From the NCBI GenBank assembly GCA_002825515.1, contig PJET01000116.1, positions 1-29,328 of the forward strand: 29,328 nucleotides of DNA, written 5' to 3'. The stretch is from Candidatus Thorarchaeota archaeon MP11T_1. GTDB lineage: Archaea; Asgardarchaeota; Thorarchaeia; Thorarchaeales; Thorarchaeaceae. Each line of letters begins with the position of its first letter. Within the stretch, counting starts at the first letter, position 1. Below, piece by piece: positions 23,561-29,328 of the stretch. Under the pieces are notes generated by a model. It worked only from the letters and a program-made list of their open reading frames with translations, ran no database searches and was not told the DNA's origin. Both the position numbers and the translations under genes were made by a program.

Positions 23561-26370
23561 TGTTTCTAGTATCTAGACTTACATCACAGACACCTCAGGT
23601 TCTAGCAACCCTCCTCATGTTCTCTCTTTCTGCAGGGGTCTTGGGGGGCGTCTTATTCTATATGGACAGTACAAGCTCGAATGTGCTTGAAGAAATGACC
23701 CTCGACATCCCAATCGACATGGAAGTTCAATGTACTTATGAGTTCTTTACAACGAATACATTATCCATAGAAAACATCGCTGCGATTGTGGAAGAGCAAA
23801 ATCTTGTATTGGATACAGAAATAGTAGCATTCAATGAAGGATGGGACAATAATTTTCCAGAAATCAGATTCAGAAAGTATACATACCTTGGCGTAGATAA
23901 TTCCGTCTTTCATACATTTCCAAAAAGCATACAGTTGGAGATGGAATCACCAGATTTGACTGATACTACATGCTACTTGGAGAAAAACTGGGCTGAGTAT
24001 TTGGAGATTGACATTGGGGGTATTTACGTTGCTGAAACTCTAGCAATGGATGACAACAAAATTATCCAAAGATATAATGCTAGTTACACTGTAGTAGGGT
24101 TGTTCTCTACAAGTATGTTCAGTAGTCAGCATGATTCTAGCGGAAACCCAATCACTTCACTTCGAATGGTCACAACGAGAAATGGTCTTGAATCAGAGTT
24201 TGGGAATTTAGGTTTACAATCAGCTCACGAAATTTCCTATATGGTTTGGACAAAGTTCGATTCTGGCTACATTACTCATGGGAGTCCAAGTCTTGTTGAA
24301 ACATCATTATCTGACGTGAAGAAGCGAATTGAGCAGCGTACATTACCCTATGCAAGAGTAGCCACATTTGAGATTCTTGGTGTAGTCTATGGATACAATA
24401 ATTGGGCATCCACAATGACGATAATTTCTCTAGCATTTTCAATTCCTAGTATTGTAATGGGAGTCATGTTATTAATCTACAACTCAAAATTGATGGATGA
24501 TGAGCGGAGAAGAAACACAGGCACCTTGATCACTAGAGGATCATCAGGATGGCAAGCATTCAATTGGGTAATGTCTAGTGCACTGGTCACTGGAGTTCTG
24601 GGAAGTCTAGGAGCAATTTTGACAGGATCGTTAGCTGCGATTCTATCAGGTGGTGTTGAACAACTTCTTGTGTTTAGTGAAGAAAAACTATCCAGCTTCA
24701 GCTTGATGCTCGAACCATCATCAATTGGTATCGTCTTTGTTTTCTCGTTTATAGTGGGTTTTGTGATTTCATTGCCAACAGCAGTGAATGCCCTATTAAT
24801 GACTCCTGATGAAGCGCACTCAGTTGTTGAAAGACAATCACTAGCTGGAAAAGAAGTAATTCGCATTCCACTGGTTGAAGCAATAATTGTCATAGTATCA
24901 GGCTTACTTCTTTCGCCACTTCTATCAATTCTAAGTTCAGGTGGAATATCACCTTCTGGATTATTGCTTTTCTCAGGATTAGTAATAATGATGTTTGGTA
25001 TGTTTATTATTTCAATATCAAGGATTTTATCGATTCCAACGGCATATGTAAAATCGAAGTTGCTTAATTTTTCAAAAGGTATATCGCAAATAGTGGGAGC
25101 ACGGTTGTTATCTAGGAATGCGATCTTGGCAAAGAAAAGTGAAGCAATGGGTGTGATGTTCATTGGTCTAGTATTTACAGCTGGCTTCTTTTCTGTGGTG
25201 TCATCAACCACTGGTGCGACTCATATGAATAATCTGTTCTTTTTTGACGTTGGTGCAGACATGATCATAAATGTAGATGAAAACATTAGAAACGCGTCTA
25301 TAGACATTGCAGAGGAGATTCGAGCTATATCAGGCGTGAATAATGTTAGTGCTGTACTGAAGACGTATGCTCGCGTTTCATACTTGCAAGCAGTTGAACC
25401 ACAAGGACTTGTGTTAGTTAATACATCACTCCCAATCTATGGTATCGAGCCTCTGAGTTGGATGCATACTGCGTTTCTGCTACCGTATTTCACGATAAGC
25501 GGACAACCATATGAAACAATTCCACTTCTAGCGAAAGAGAATTCCAGTGTCATTAGCTCATTTATGCCTGTAGCACAGTATGTTGCAGGTCAAGCCATTT
25601 ACAACAATTCGGTGAGATTAAACTTTCAGACTCCAAACAGGAATTATTCACTTGATTGTTCAATTGTAGATGTGCTGTCTGTTTCCTATTCTGCAAGGAC
25701 TGTGAACTATTTCCCTGGCGAGCCTGATGTTGGCGATTTTATCATTATGAACATTAGCTACATCCACAATATTTTGAACACGTCTCGAGTCAACAAAATC
25801 TACATTGATATTGCTGATCATGCAAATTATACAAAGGTGTTGGAGGATATCAGAGAATTAGGAAACTTCACAGCGCAAGAGATAGTTATGACTCAAGCAT
25901 GCATTGATGATGTCTTAGACTCACGAACCGGACAGTCAATTTATGGAGTATACACCCTCAACCTGTTGTTTTCACTCGTTTATCTAACTGTGGGATTAAT
26001 GATCATATCAATGGTAAAAACTCGAAACCTTCAGAAACAGTTCTCAATTTTGAGAGCTCTCGGCACCCCCAATTCTACTATTATGCGTTCAGTTTTCGTA
26101 GACATTGGAATAAGCATGTTTCTGGGTATTCTGATAGGTTCAATTGTTGGATTATTCTTGTCACTTCTTTTACTTCAAATTCCACTTGCCTTCTTGGGCG
26201 TGACAACAGAGATTTTTTGGTTCAGACTCCCGGTCTTCCTATCTCTACCACCGGCTATCCTTTCAGGTATTATTCTATTGAGCTTTCTGTCAGCATTTGC
26301 GACAACTTATCTCGCAACTAAGAAAGGGCTCAGAAGTAATTTAGCAGATGATTTTAGACATATAGAGTAG
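23560..26370 (+). CDS. FtsX-type ABC transporter permease (second of a coupled pair)
   Basis: A 936-residue partner of the preceding permease with the same overall plan: an N-terminal helix (~15-35), a large extracytoplasmic domain, an FtsX core with DDERRRNTGTLITRGSSG (the E-x-x-x-L-x-x-x-G-x-S coupling helix) between hydrophobic helices, then more helices, a second extracytoplasmic domain and a terminal core with RNLQKQFSILRALGTPNS. Together the two would supply both membrane halves of an ABC assembly, like LolC/LolE. Their sequences are clearly different, so this is not a recent duplication. The ATG overlaps the previous stop by one base. The stop (26368-26370) abuts the stop of the opposite-strand TPR gene with no gap. 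Confidence 0.9.
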   Translation: MFLVSRLTSQTPQVLATLLMFSLSAGVLGGVLFYMDSTSSNVLEEMTLDIPIDMEVQCTYEFFTTNTLSIENIAAIVEEQNLVLDTEIVAFNEGWDNNFPEIRFRKYTYLGVDNSVFHTFPKSIQLEMESPDLTDTTCYLEKNWAEYLEIDIGGIYVAETLAMDDNKIIQRYNASYTVVGLFSTSMFSSQHDSSGNPITSLRMVTTRNGLESEFGNLGLQSAHEISYMVWTKFDSGYITHGSPSLVETSLSDVKKRIEQRTLPYARVATFEILGVVYGYNNWASTMTIISLAFSIPSIVMGVMLLIYNSKLMDDERRRNTGTLITRGSSGWQAFNWVMSSALVTGVLGSLGAILTGSLAAILSGGVEQLLVFSEEKLSSFSLMLEPSSIGIVFVFSFIVGFVISLPTAVNALLMTPDEAHSVVERQSLAGKEVIRIPLVEAIIVIVSGLLLSPLLSILSSGGISPSGLLLFSGLVIMMFGMFIISISRILSIPTAYVKSKLLNFSKGISQIVGARLLSRNAILAKKSEAMGVMFIGLVFTAGFFSVVSSTTGATHMNNLFFFDVGADMIINVDENIRNASIDIAEEIRAISGVNNVSAVLKTYARVSYLQAVEPQGLVLVNTSLPIYGIEPLSWMHTAFLLPYFTISGQPYETIPLLAKENSSVISSFMPVAQYVAGQAIYNNSVRLNFQTPNRNYSLDCSIVDVLSVSYSARTVNYFPGEPDVGDFIIMNISYIHNILNTSRVNKIYIDIADHANYTKVLEDIRELGNFTAQEIVMTQACIDDVLDSRTGQSIYGVYTLNLLFSLVYLTVGLMIISMVKTRNLQKQFSILRALGTPNSTIMRSVFVDIGISMFLGILIGSIVGLFLSLLLLQIPLAFLGVTTEIFWFRLPVFLSLPPAILSGIILLSFLSAFATTYLATKKGLRSNLADDFRHIE

Positions 26371-26910
26371 CTACTCTTTTAGTTTCTGAAGACAAAATGA
26401 GTAGATATCCCATAATTCTTGATCATTTGGGTTTGAAGGAAGTAGAATCTGGAACAAATCAAGCGCTTCTGGATAGGCGCCTCTGGCAGAATATAATATT
26501 GCCACTTGCCGCAAAGAATGTGTGTCAGTAGGATCTAGCTCAATTGCCATTCGGTAGGTTTGTTCTGCTTCAACCAGCCTTCTTTCCTGTCTAAGGAGGT
26601 CCCCCCAAATGGACCAAGTCCATGAATTTGATGTATCGATATCTAGAGACCTCTGAATAGCTTCTCCAGCATCACTTACACGGTCGGACAACATGTAGAC
26701 TAGGGCTAGTGAATTCCACGTTGTGGTATTGAGAGGTTCAAGCATCATTGATCTCAAGCATGAATATTCGGTACCGAGTACCGACTTCACTTCATTCGAA
26801 ACCTCAGACCTGTGCATCGCCTCTTTGAGATGTCCTAGTATATTCTCATTCTCTATCTCCGATCCTGACAATTTTTCGACACGTCCAACTTTTCCTATGA
26901 CCTCCATCAT
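26371..26910 (-). CDS. TPR-repeat protein
   Basis: A 179-residue soluble protein. After a charged N-terminal region (~1-45) come about three tetratricopeptide repeats (~61-94, 95-128, 129-162), each with the W/L-x-x-L...A-x-x-x-Y/F...P pattern, for example WGDLLRQERRLVEAEQTYR and LYSARGAYPEALDLF. It is likely a scaffold or adaptor. The start is one of two tandem ATG codons (26910 or 26907). The first overlaps the TGA of an upstream 43-codon ORF (ATGA), so the two are probably translated together. It differs from the other TPR protein in this window (2649-3164), having no cysteine cluster. Confidence 0.85.
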   Translation of the reverse strand: MMEVIGKVGRVEKLSGSEIENENILGHLKEAMHRSEVSNEVKSVLGTEYSCLRSMMLEPLNTTTWNSLALVYMLSDRVSDAGEAIQRSLDIDTSNSWTWSIWGDLLRQERRLVEAEQTYRMAIELDPTDTHSLRQVAILYSARGAYPEALDLFQILLPSNPNDQELWDIYSFCLQKLKE

Positions 26911-27038
26911 GGACCGTCATAGTAGACCTTCGCCAACTCCATGAGCAACGCAAGTCTCCGTTTTTCTTTCTCCTTAACTTCTTCATGCATCTGCTCAGGG
27001 GCAGGCTGTTTAACCTCTGTTGCCACTTTGTCTTGCAT
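26907..27038 (-). CDS. Small 43-residue charged protein, coupled to the TPR gene
   Basis: A 43-codon frame from ATG at 27038 whose TGA overlaps the ATG of the downstream TPR gene by 4 bp, the usual sign of translational coupling. The protein starts MQDKVATEVKQPAPEQ and then has a strongly charged helical stretch (HEEVKEKEKRRLALLMELAK) ending VYYDGP, so it probably forms one amphipathic helix. A TATATTTT box lies ~50 bp upstream, and GCAGG directly precedes the ATG. No family is recognised. It may be a small partner of the TPR protein. Confidence 0.65.
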   Translation of the reverse strand: MQDKVATEVKQPAPEQMHEEVKEKEKRRLALLMELAKVYYDGP

Positions 27039-27086
27039 CCTGCAGTCTTGAATCAATTGCAATTAATGGTATGAATCAAATACATT

Positions 27087-27096
27087 CAAAATATAC
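27087..27096 (-). promoter_or_regulatory. Probable TATA box for the 43-residue ORF and TPR gene
   Basis: The minus strand reads GTATATTTTG. A start site ~25 bp downstream would give a leader of about 27 nt to the ATG at 27038. The flanking 27039-27262 stretch is AT rich and shows no gene. Confidence 0.45.
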
Positions 27097-27262
27097 GTTC
27101 GACCTATTGAACACCTCAAAAGTCAAAATATTAAGAATTAGATTTTATAATTATTAGCATTTATTTTTGAAGATTTATGATTCCTCATGTATCATTTTTA
27201 GGATATTATAAATCACTTTGTAGCTATCTAGAGGACAAAAGTGCAATTGGAACCAGGGAAAT

Positions 27263-28393
27263 TCAGCGATATGTCTCTAATAGTTCGCCTATCTTCTCTA
27301 ATGCTGGTTCAAGGTATTCTTTATCGCTTCCGAATCCAATGCGCACAAAACCTGGTGTATCAAAATGTTCACCTGGTGATATGAGCACACTTTTTTCCTT
27401 CAAAAGTCGTAGAGTAAAATCAAGCGAGTTAATGCCGTCCTTAAGCTTGATGAAGCAGATGGCTGCTGCTTTGGGAGCTATGCCTGACAACAGATCAGAA
27501 TTGGAGGCGATCCACTTCTCCATGACCGCCCAGTTCTCACGGACCACTCTCCGAGTTCTTTTTTCAATCATCGATTGAATTTCAGGTTGTAATGCAATGG
27601 TTGCCAACCAATCACTTGTCTTTGATGGGCAGATAGTTGTATAATCAGAATAAGTCCAGAGTTCCTTAGCGATCTCAGGGGATGGACAAACAACCCAGCC
27701 TATTCTCAGACCAGGGAGTCCATATGCCTTGGATAAGCTTGAGGTGATGAGAGACTTGTCATGGAGTCTGTGAATTGATGGAGCCTTGTTTCCTTGAAGC
27801 TCAGCCCCACGGTAAATCTCATCTGAAACAACCCATGCATCATATTCACCGACAATATTGACAATTGTCTTCAGGTCATCCTCAGATAGAATGTGACCTG
27901 TGGGGTTGTTAGGGGTGCATATAACAACAGCAGCAGTCTTCTTAGAAATCGTAGCCTTGAGGTTCTCAAAATCAGGAGTCCACCTCCCATTGACCATCTC
28001 GAGTCTGAAGGGAATCACCTTCCCACCAAGGTTTTTCCAAATGCCGCCTATCTGCATATAGTTTGGAACCATGAAAATGAGCTCATCACACTCAGGATTT
28101 TCTCTACGTAGCCACCATGTTGCCACAAAGTTAGCTTCAGCTCCTCCCGAGGTTGCAAGAATGTGTTCGTCTGTTGTCCCCGGATAATGAAAGGAGATGG
28201 CCTTACGGAGTGGAATGGTTCCATTTGTCTGAGTGTATCCTAGTTGAATATCAAGAAGTTCGTCTTGTAACTCCTTTGTTTCAAGGAGCTCACTGATTTT
28301 TAGAGGTTCTACTCCACTTTCACTGAGATTGTACTCGACACGATGTTCCCACTCAGATTGGAAACGTTCAAGCTCAAAGCGCTCAAGTTTCAT
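27263..28393 (-). CDS. PLP-dependent class I/II aminotransferase
   Basis: A 376-residue fold-type I aminotransferase that would exchange an amino group between an amino acid and a 2-oxo acid in the cytosol. Counting from the chosen ATG, the PLP-binding lysine is about K221 in SSLSKAYGLPGLRIGW. CTPNNPTGH (~159-167) carries the Asn that contacts the cofactor, and VVSDEIYRG (~188-196) carries the Asp that bonds the pyridine nitrogen. The substrate is not clear; the N-terminal YTQTNGTIPLRKAIS and GGAEANF segments are generic. A GTG four codons further upstream (28405) is possible. The gene lies 77 bp downstream of an unrecognised 113-residue gene on the same strand. Confidence 0.92.
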   Translation of the reverse strand: MKLERFELERFQSEWEHRVEYNLSESGVEPLKISELLETKELQDELLDIQLGYTQTNGTIPLRKAISFHYPGTTDEHILATSGGAEANFVATWWLRRENPECDELIFMVPNYMQIGGIWKNLGGKVIPFRLEMVNGRWTPDFENLKATISKKTAAVVICTPNNPTGHILSEDDLKTIVNIVGEYDAWVVSDEIYRGAELQGNKAPSIHRLHDKSLITSSLSKAYGLPGLRIGWVVCPSPEIAKELWTYSDYTTICPSKTSDWLATIALQPEIQSMIEKRTRRVVRENWAVMEKWIASNSDLLSGIAPKAAAICFIKLKDGINSLDFTLRLLKEKSVLISPGEHFDTPGFVRIGFGSDKEYLEPALEKIGELLETYR

Positions 28394-28470
28394 ATACCCA
28401 GACACCCAAACTGGTCATAGATAGAGCACCATATGAACCCTACTCTTGAGCTATTTCATCAGTTCACTGT

Positions 28471-28812
28471 CTAGGTTGAATTCATAGAAGAATCGATGTC
28501 AAGGATAGGAATCACATATCGCTGGATATATCCAGTTTCGGAATCATAGGTCACACTCTTGAGAGAGCTTTGAAATTCAGGCGCAATCAGCTCTTCGTCG
28601 AAGGAGTGCACAAGAAGAATGAGTTGTGCCCCACATCTATGAATGAAGAGAGTAGCAGTCTTTATGGCATCTGAAAGAGCCAACCGTTCTATTCCCTCCA
28701 TAATCTGATTTGCGATCCTAACAGCAGACTCGTAGACAACATCCGCCTCTGAGAAACCCCTGGTGTCATAGACCATGTAGGATGCAATTCTTGCATCGAC
28801 TTGTGTCTCCAT
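28471..28812 (-). CDS. Unrecognised 113-residue protein
   Basis: A small soluble protein with alternating helices and strands (helix ~22-52, strand TLFIHRC at 54-60, strand AQLILLVHSF at 62-71, strand GYIQRYVIPIL at 94-104). I do not recognise the family. The ATG lies ~27 bp downstream of a TATA box (ATTTTATAC on the minus strand), so its mRNA is probably leaderless, which supports it being a real gene. It precedes the aminotransferase gene on the same strand and might be co-transcribed with it. Confidence 0.78.
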   Translation of the reverse strand: METQVDARIASYMVYDTRGFSEADVVYESAVRIANQIMEGIERLALSDAIKTATLFIHRCGAQLILLVHSFDEELIAPEFQSSLKSVTYDSETGYIQRYVIPILDIDSSMNST

Positions 28813-28834
28813 GTATCTCAGTACAATGACTAGA

Positions 28835-28843
28835 GTATAAAAT
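28835..28843 (-). promoter_or_regulatory. TATA box of the 113-residue gene (leaderless)
   Basis: The minus strand reads ATTTTATAC, centred ~27 bp before the ATG at 28812. Confidence 0.55.
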
Positions 28844-28875
28844 CACCAAGAAAAATGAGGTCATGAGAAATGAGA

Positions 28876-28911
28876 ATGAGTGTGCCCGTAACGTAAACAG
28901 GCACACCTCAT
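28876..28911. terminator. Strong hairpin downstream of the small-peptide genes
   Basis: The plus strand has ATGAGTGTGCC (28876-28886), a 13-nt loop, then GGCACA (28900-28905), one bulged C, and CTCAT (28907-28911): 11 base pairs with a single bulge. Read on the minus strand it follows the two small ORFs and is followed ~20 nt later by CATTTTTC, so it may end their transcript. It could also be a small structured RNA. Confidence 0.45.
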
Positions 28912-28941
28912 CATTGGTTGATTTGTATGGCTGATGCTACG

Positions 28942-28965
28942 ACCTCTATTTTTTGTTATAGAGGT
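28942..28965. repeat. 8-8-8 hairpin spanning the stop codon of the 31-residue ORF
   Basis: ACCTCTAT (28942-28949) and ATAGAGGT (28958-28965) are perfectly complementary around an 8-nt loop that reads AACAAAAA on the coding strand. The stop codon lies within the stem, so it could slow termination of translation or protect the mRNA end. Confidence 0.4.
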
Positions 28966-29041
28966 AGGCATACGCCAATGCTTCGGTACTTTGGATCTTC
29001 TTTCCGTGATTCAGTTTTCTCTCGGTTTTTGCAAGTGCCAT
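28946..29041 (-). CDS. Small basic peptide, 31 residues (second of a tandem pair)
   Basis: A 31-codon frame from ATG at 29041 with a perfect GGAGGTGA ribosome binding site (29048-29055) 6 nt upstream, better than that of most large genes here. The peptide starts MALAKTERKLNHGKK and ends in STEALAYAYLYNKK. It is basic, with an aromatic, helix-prone C-terminal half. It has no signal sequence. Its C-terminal half shares a pattern (I/L-x-S/T-x-D/E-S/A-L-x-Y-x-F/Y) with the upstream 34-residue peptide, so they may be paralogues. No family is recognised. It could be a secreted or modified peptide precursor, a toxin, or a regulatory peptide; none of these is shown. Confidence 0.68.
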   Translation of the reverse strand: MALAKTERKLNHGKKIQSTEALAYAYLYNKK

Positions 29042-29063
29042 TACACTTCACCTCCATTCCTGC

Positions 29064-29168
29064 TCATTTTATGCGAGCAAAATCGTAGTACAGGGAATCA
29101 AGCGTTGTGAGTCCCGGATTTCCATTCCTCCGTTTTGCGAAGGATTCGTTCGTCGCTTCATCAGCCAT
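29064..29168 (-). CDS. Small peptide, 34 residues (first of a tandem pair)
   Basis: A 34-codon frame from ATG at 29168 with GGAGGAGA (29179-29186) 10 nt upstream. The peptide starts MADEATNESFAKRRNG and continues NPGLTTLDSLYYDFARIK. It is hydrophilic at the start and helix-prone with three aromatic residues at the end. The gap to the next small ORF is 22 bp, so the two are one operon. Upstream lie a TATA box (29247-29255) and three palindromes, implying tight control. I do not recognise it; see the downstream peptide for the shared pattern. Confidence 0.68.
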   Translation of the reverse strand: MADEATNESFAKRRNGNPGLTTLDSLYYDFARIK

Positions 29169-29230
29169 CTTTCCTATATCTCCTCCAACTGTCGACAACC
29201 ACACACAATTTCTTACAGTTGTCATGTATT

Positions 29231-29247
29231 ATGTAATAGTATTACAT
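29231..29247. promoter_or_regulatory. Perfect 17-bp palindrome between TATA box and start site of the small-peptide operon
   Basis: ATGTAATAGTATTACAT is a perfect 8-1-8 inverted repeat. It sits directly downstream (minus strand) of the TATA box at 29247-29255 and over the region where transcription of the small-peptide operon should begin, a classic repressor position. Confidence 0.55.
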
Positions 29248-29255
29248 TATAAAAG
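29247..29255 (-). promoter_or_regulatory. TATA box of the small-peptide operon
   Basis: The minus strand reads CTTTTATAA, matching the CTTTTATAG box of the fucose-isomerase-like gene. The expected start near 29226 leaves a ~57-nt leader containing the GGAGGAGA site. Confidence 0.55.
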
Positions 29256-29261
29256 TATTAT

Positions 29262-29277
29262 GGTTACATATATAACC
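29262..29277. promoter_or_regulatory. Near-palindrome upstream of the small-peptide TATA box
   Basis: GGTTACATATATAACC is a 16-bp inverted repeat with one mismatched pair. It lies just upstream of the TATA box, where an activator or second operator could bind. Confidence 0.35.
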
Positions 29278-29311
29278 TATCGAAAATCAGATGGACCACA
29301 CACAAAAATCT

Positions 29312-29325
29312 TTAACTATAGTTAA
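29312..29325. promoter_or_regulatory. Perfect 14-bp palindrome (TTAAC-N4-GTTAA type)
   Basis: TTAACTATAGTTAA is perfectly self-complementary. Its TTAAC-N4-GTTAA core matches the palindrome at 16456-16471. It may belong to the small-peptide operon or to a divergent gene beyond the window. Confidence 0.45.
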
Positions 29326-29328
29326 TTA

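Noticed and set aside
24477..25211. Long 244-codon antisense ORF inside the second FtsX permease
   Set aside because: It mirrors a hydrophobic, well-supported permease on the other strand; it is rich in Pro, Ser and Ile as antisense frames are, with no ribosome binding site.
27177..27578. 133-codon plus-strand ORF over the aminotransferase 3' end
   Set aside because: It lies mostly antisense to a clear aminotransferase and has no support of its own.
28867..28920. 16-17 codon minus-strand frame after the twin peptides, as a third peptide gene
   Set aside because: No SD site and it coincides with the hairpin; the Cys/His content comes from the hairpin arms.
29107..29325. 72-codon plus-strand ORF at the right edge
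   Set aside because: Antisense to the small-peptide gene and its palindromic promoter; no ribosome binding site.
1..29328. tRNA, rRNA, CRISPR array, insertion sequence or attachment site
   Set aside because: I looked for tRNA T-arm-like sequence, spaced repeats, transposase-like frames and flanking inverted repeats and found none.

Overview
The window reads as chromosomal DNA from an archaeon. Several genes sit about 27-29 nt downstream of TTTTATA-type TATA boxes and look leaderless. Others have strong Shine-Dalgarno (SD) sites, and several start with TTG or GTG. Two arrestin-fold proteins, multi-pass FtsX permeases, a stand-alone amino-acid-metabolism-regulator (RAM) domain and a bacterial-type UvrABC system fit an Asgard archaeon, perhaps Thorarchaeota-like. 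That placement is an inference from gene content; there is no rRNA or tRNA in the window to confirm it.

Layout. 1-750: the 3' end of an APC-family amino acid permease, converging on and overlapping a stand-alone RAM-domain gene. 761-3164 (minus): uvrC and, upstream of it, a TPR protein with a C-terminal cysteine cluster. 3165-3552: a non-coding stretch with promoter-like and palindromic sequence. 3553-6189 (plus): an O-methyltransferase and an unusual oligopeptide-type substrate-binding protein whose two halves are in swapped order. 6186-13932 (minus): a tightly coupled operon uvrB - uvrA - second uvrA. 14225-15393 (plus): a two-helix zinc-ribbon membrane protein and a histidine phosphatase. 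15412-18336: a membrane protein divergent from a pair of arrestin-like genes, with a perfect palindrome between them. 18532-20683 (minus): a fucose-isomerase-like protein and a RadB/KaiC-like protein that has lost its ATPase motifs. 20789-26370 (plus): two large FtsX-type permeases overlapping by one base, with no ATPase gene nearby. 26371-28812 (minus): a TPR protein coupled to a 43-residue ORF, a PLP aminotransferase and an unrecognised 113-residue protein. 28946-29168 (minus): two tandem very small ORFs (34 and 31 codons) with the best ribosome binding sites in the window, sharing a short sequence pattern, behind a promoter packed with palindromes.

How the genes work together. The uvrBAA operon plus uvrC gives a complete nucleotide excision repair set, with an added divergent UvrA that could form a heterodimer or act on other lesions. 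The amino acid permease and RAM gene are a plausible nutrient pair. The two FtsX proteins are probably the two membrane subunits of one transporter or extrusion complex. The best candidates for something undescribed are the twin small-peptide operon at the right edge, the permuted substrate-binding protein, and the tandem UvrA pair.
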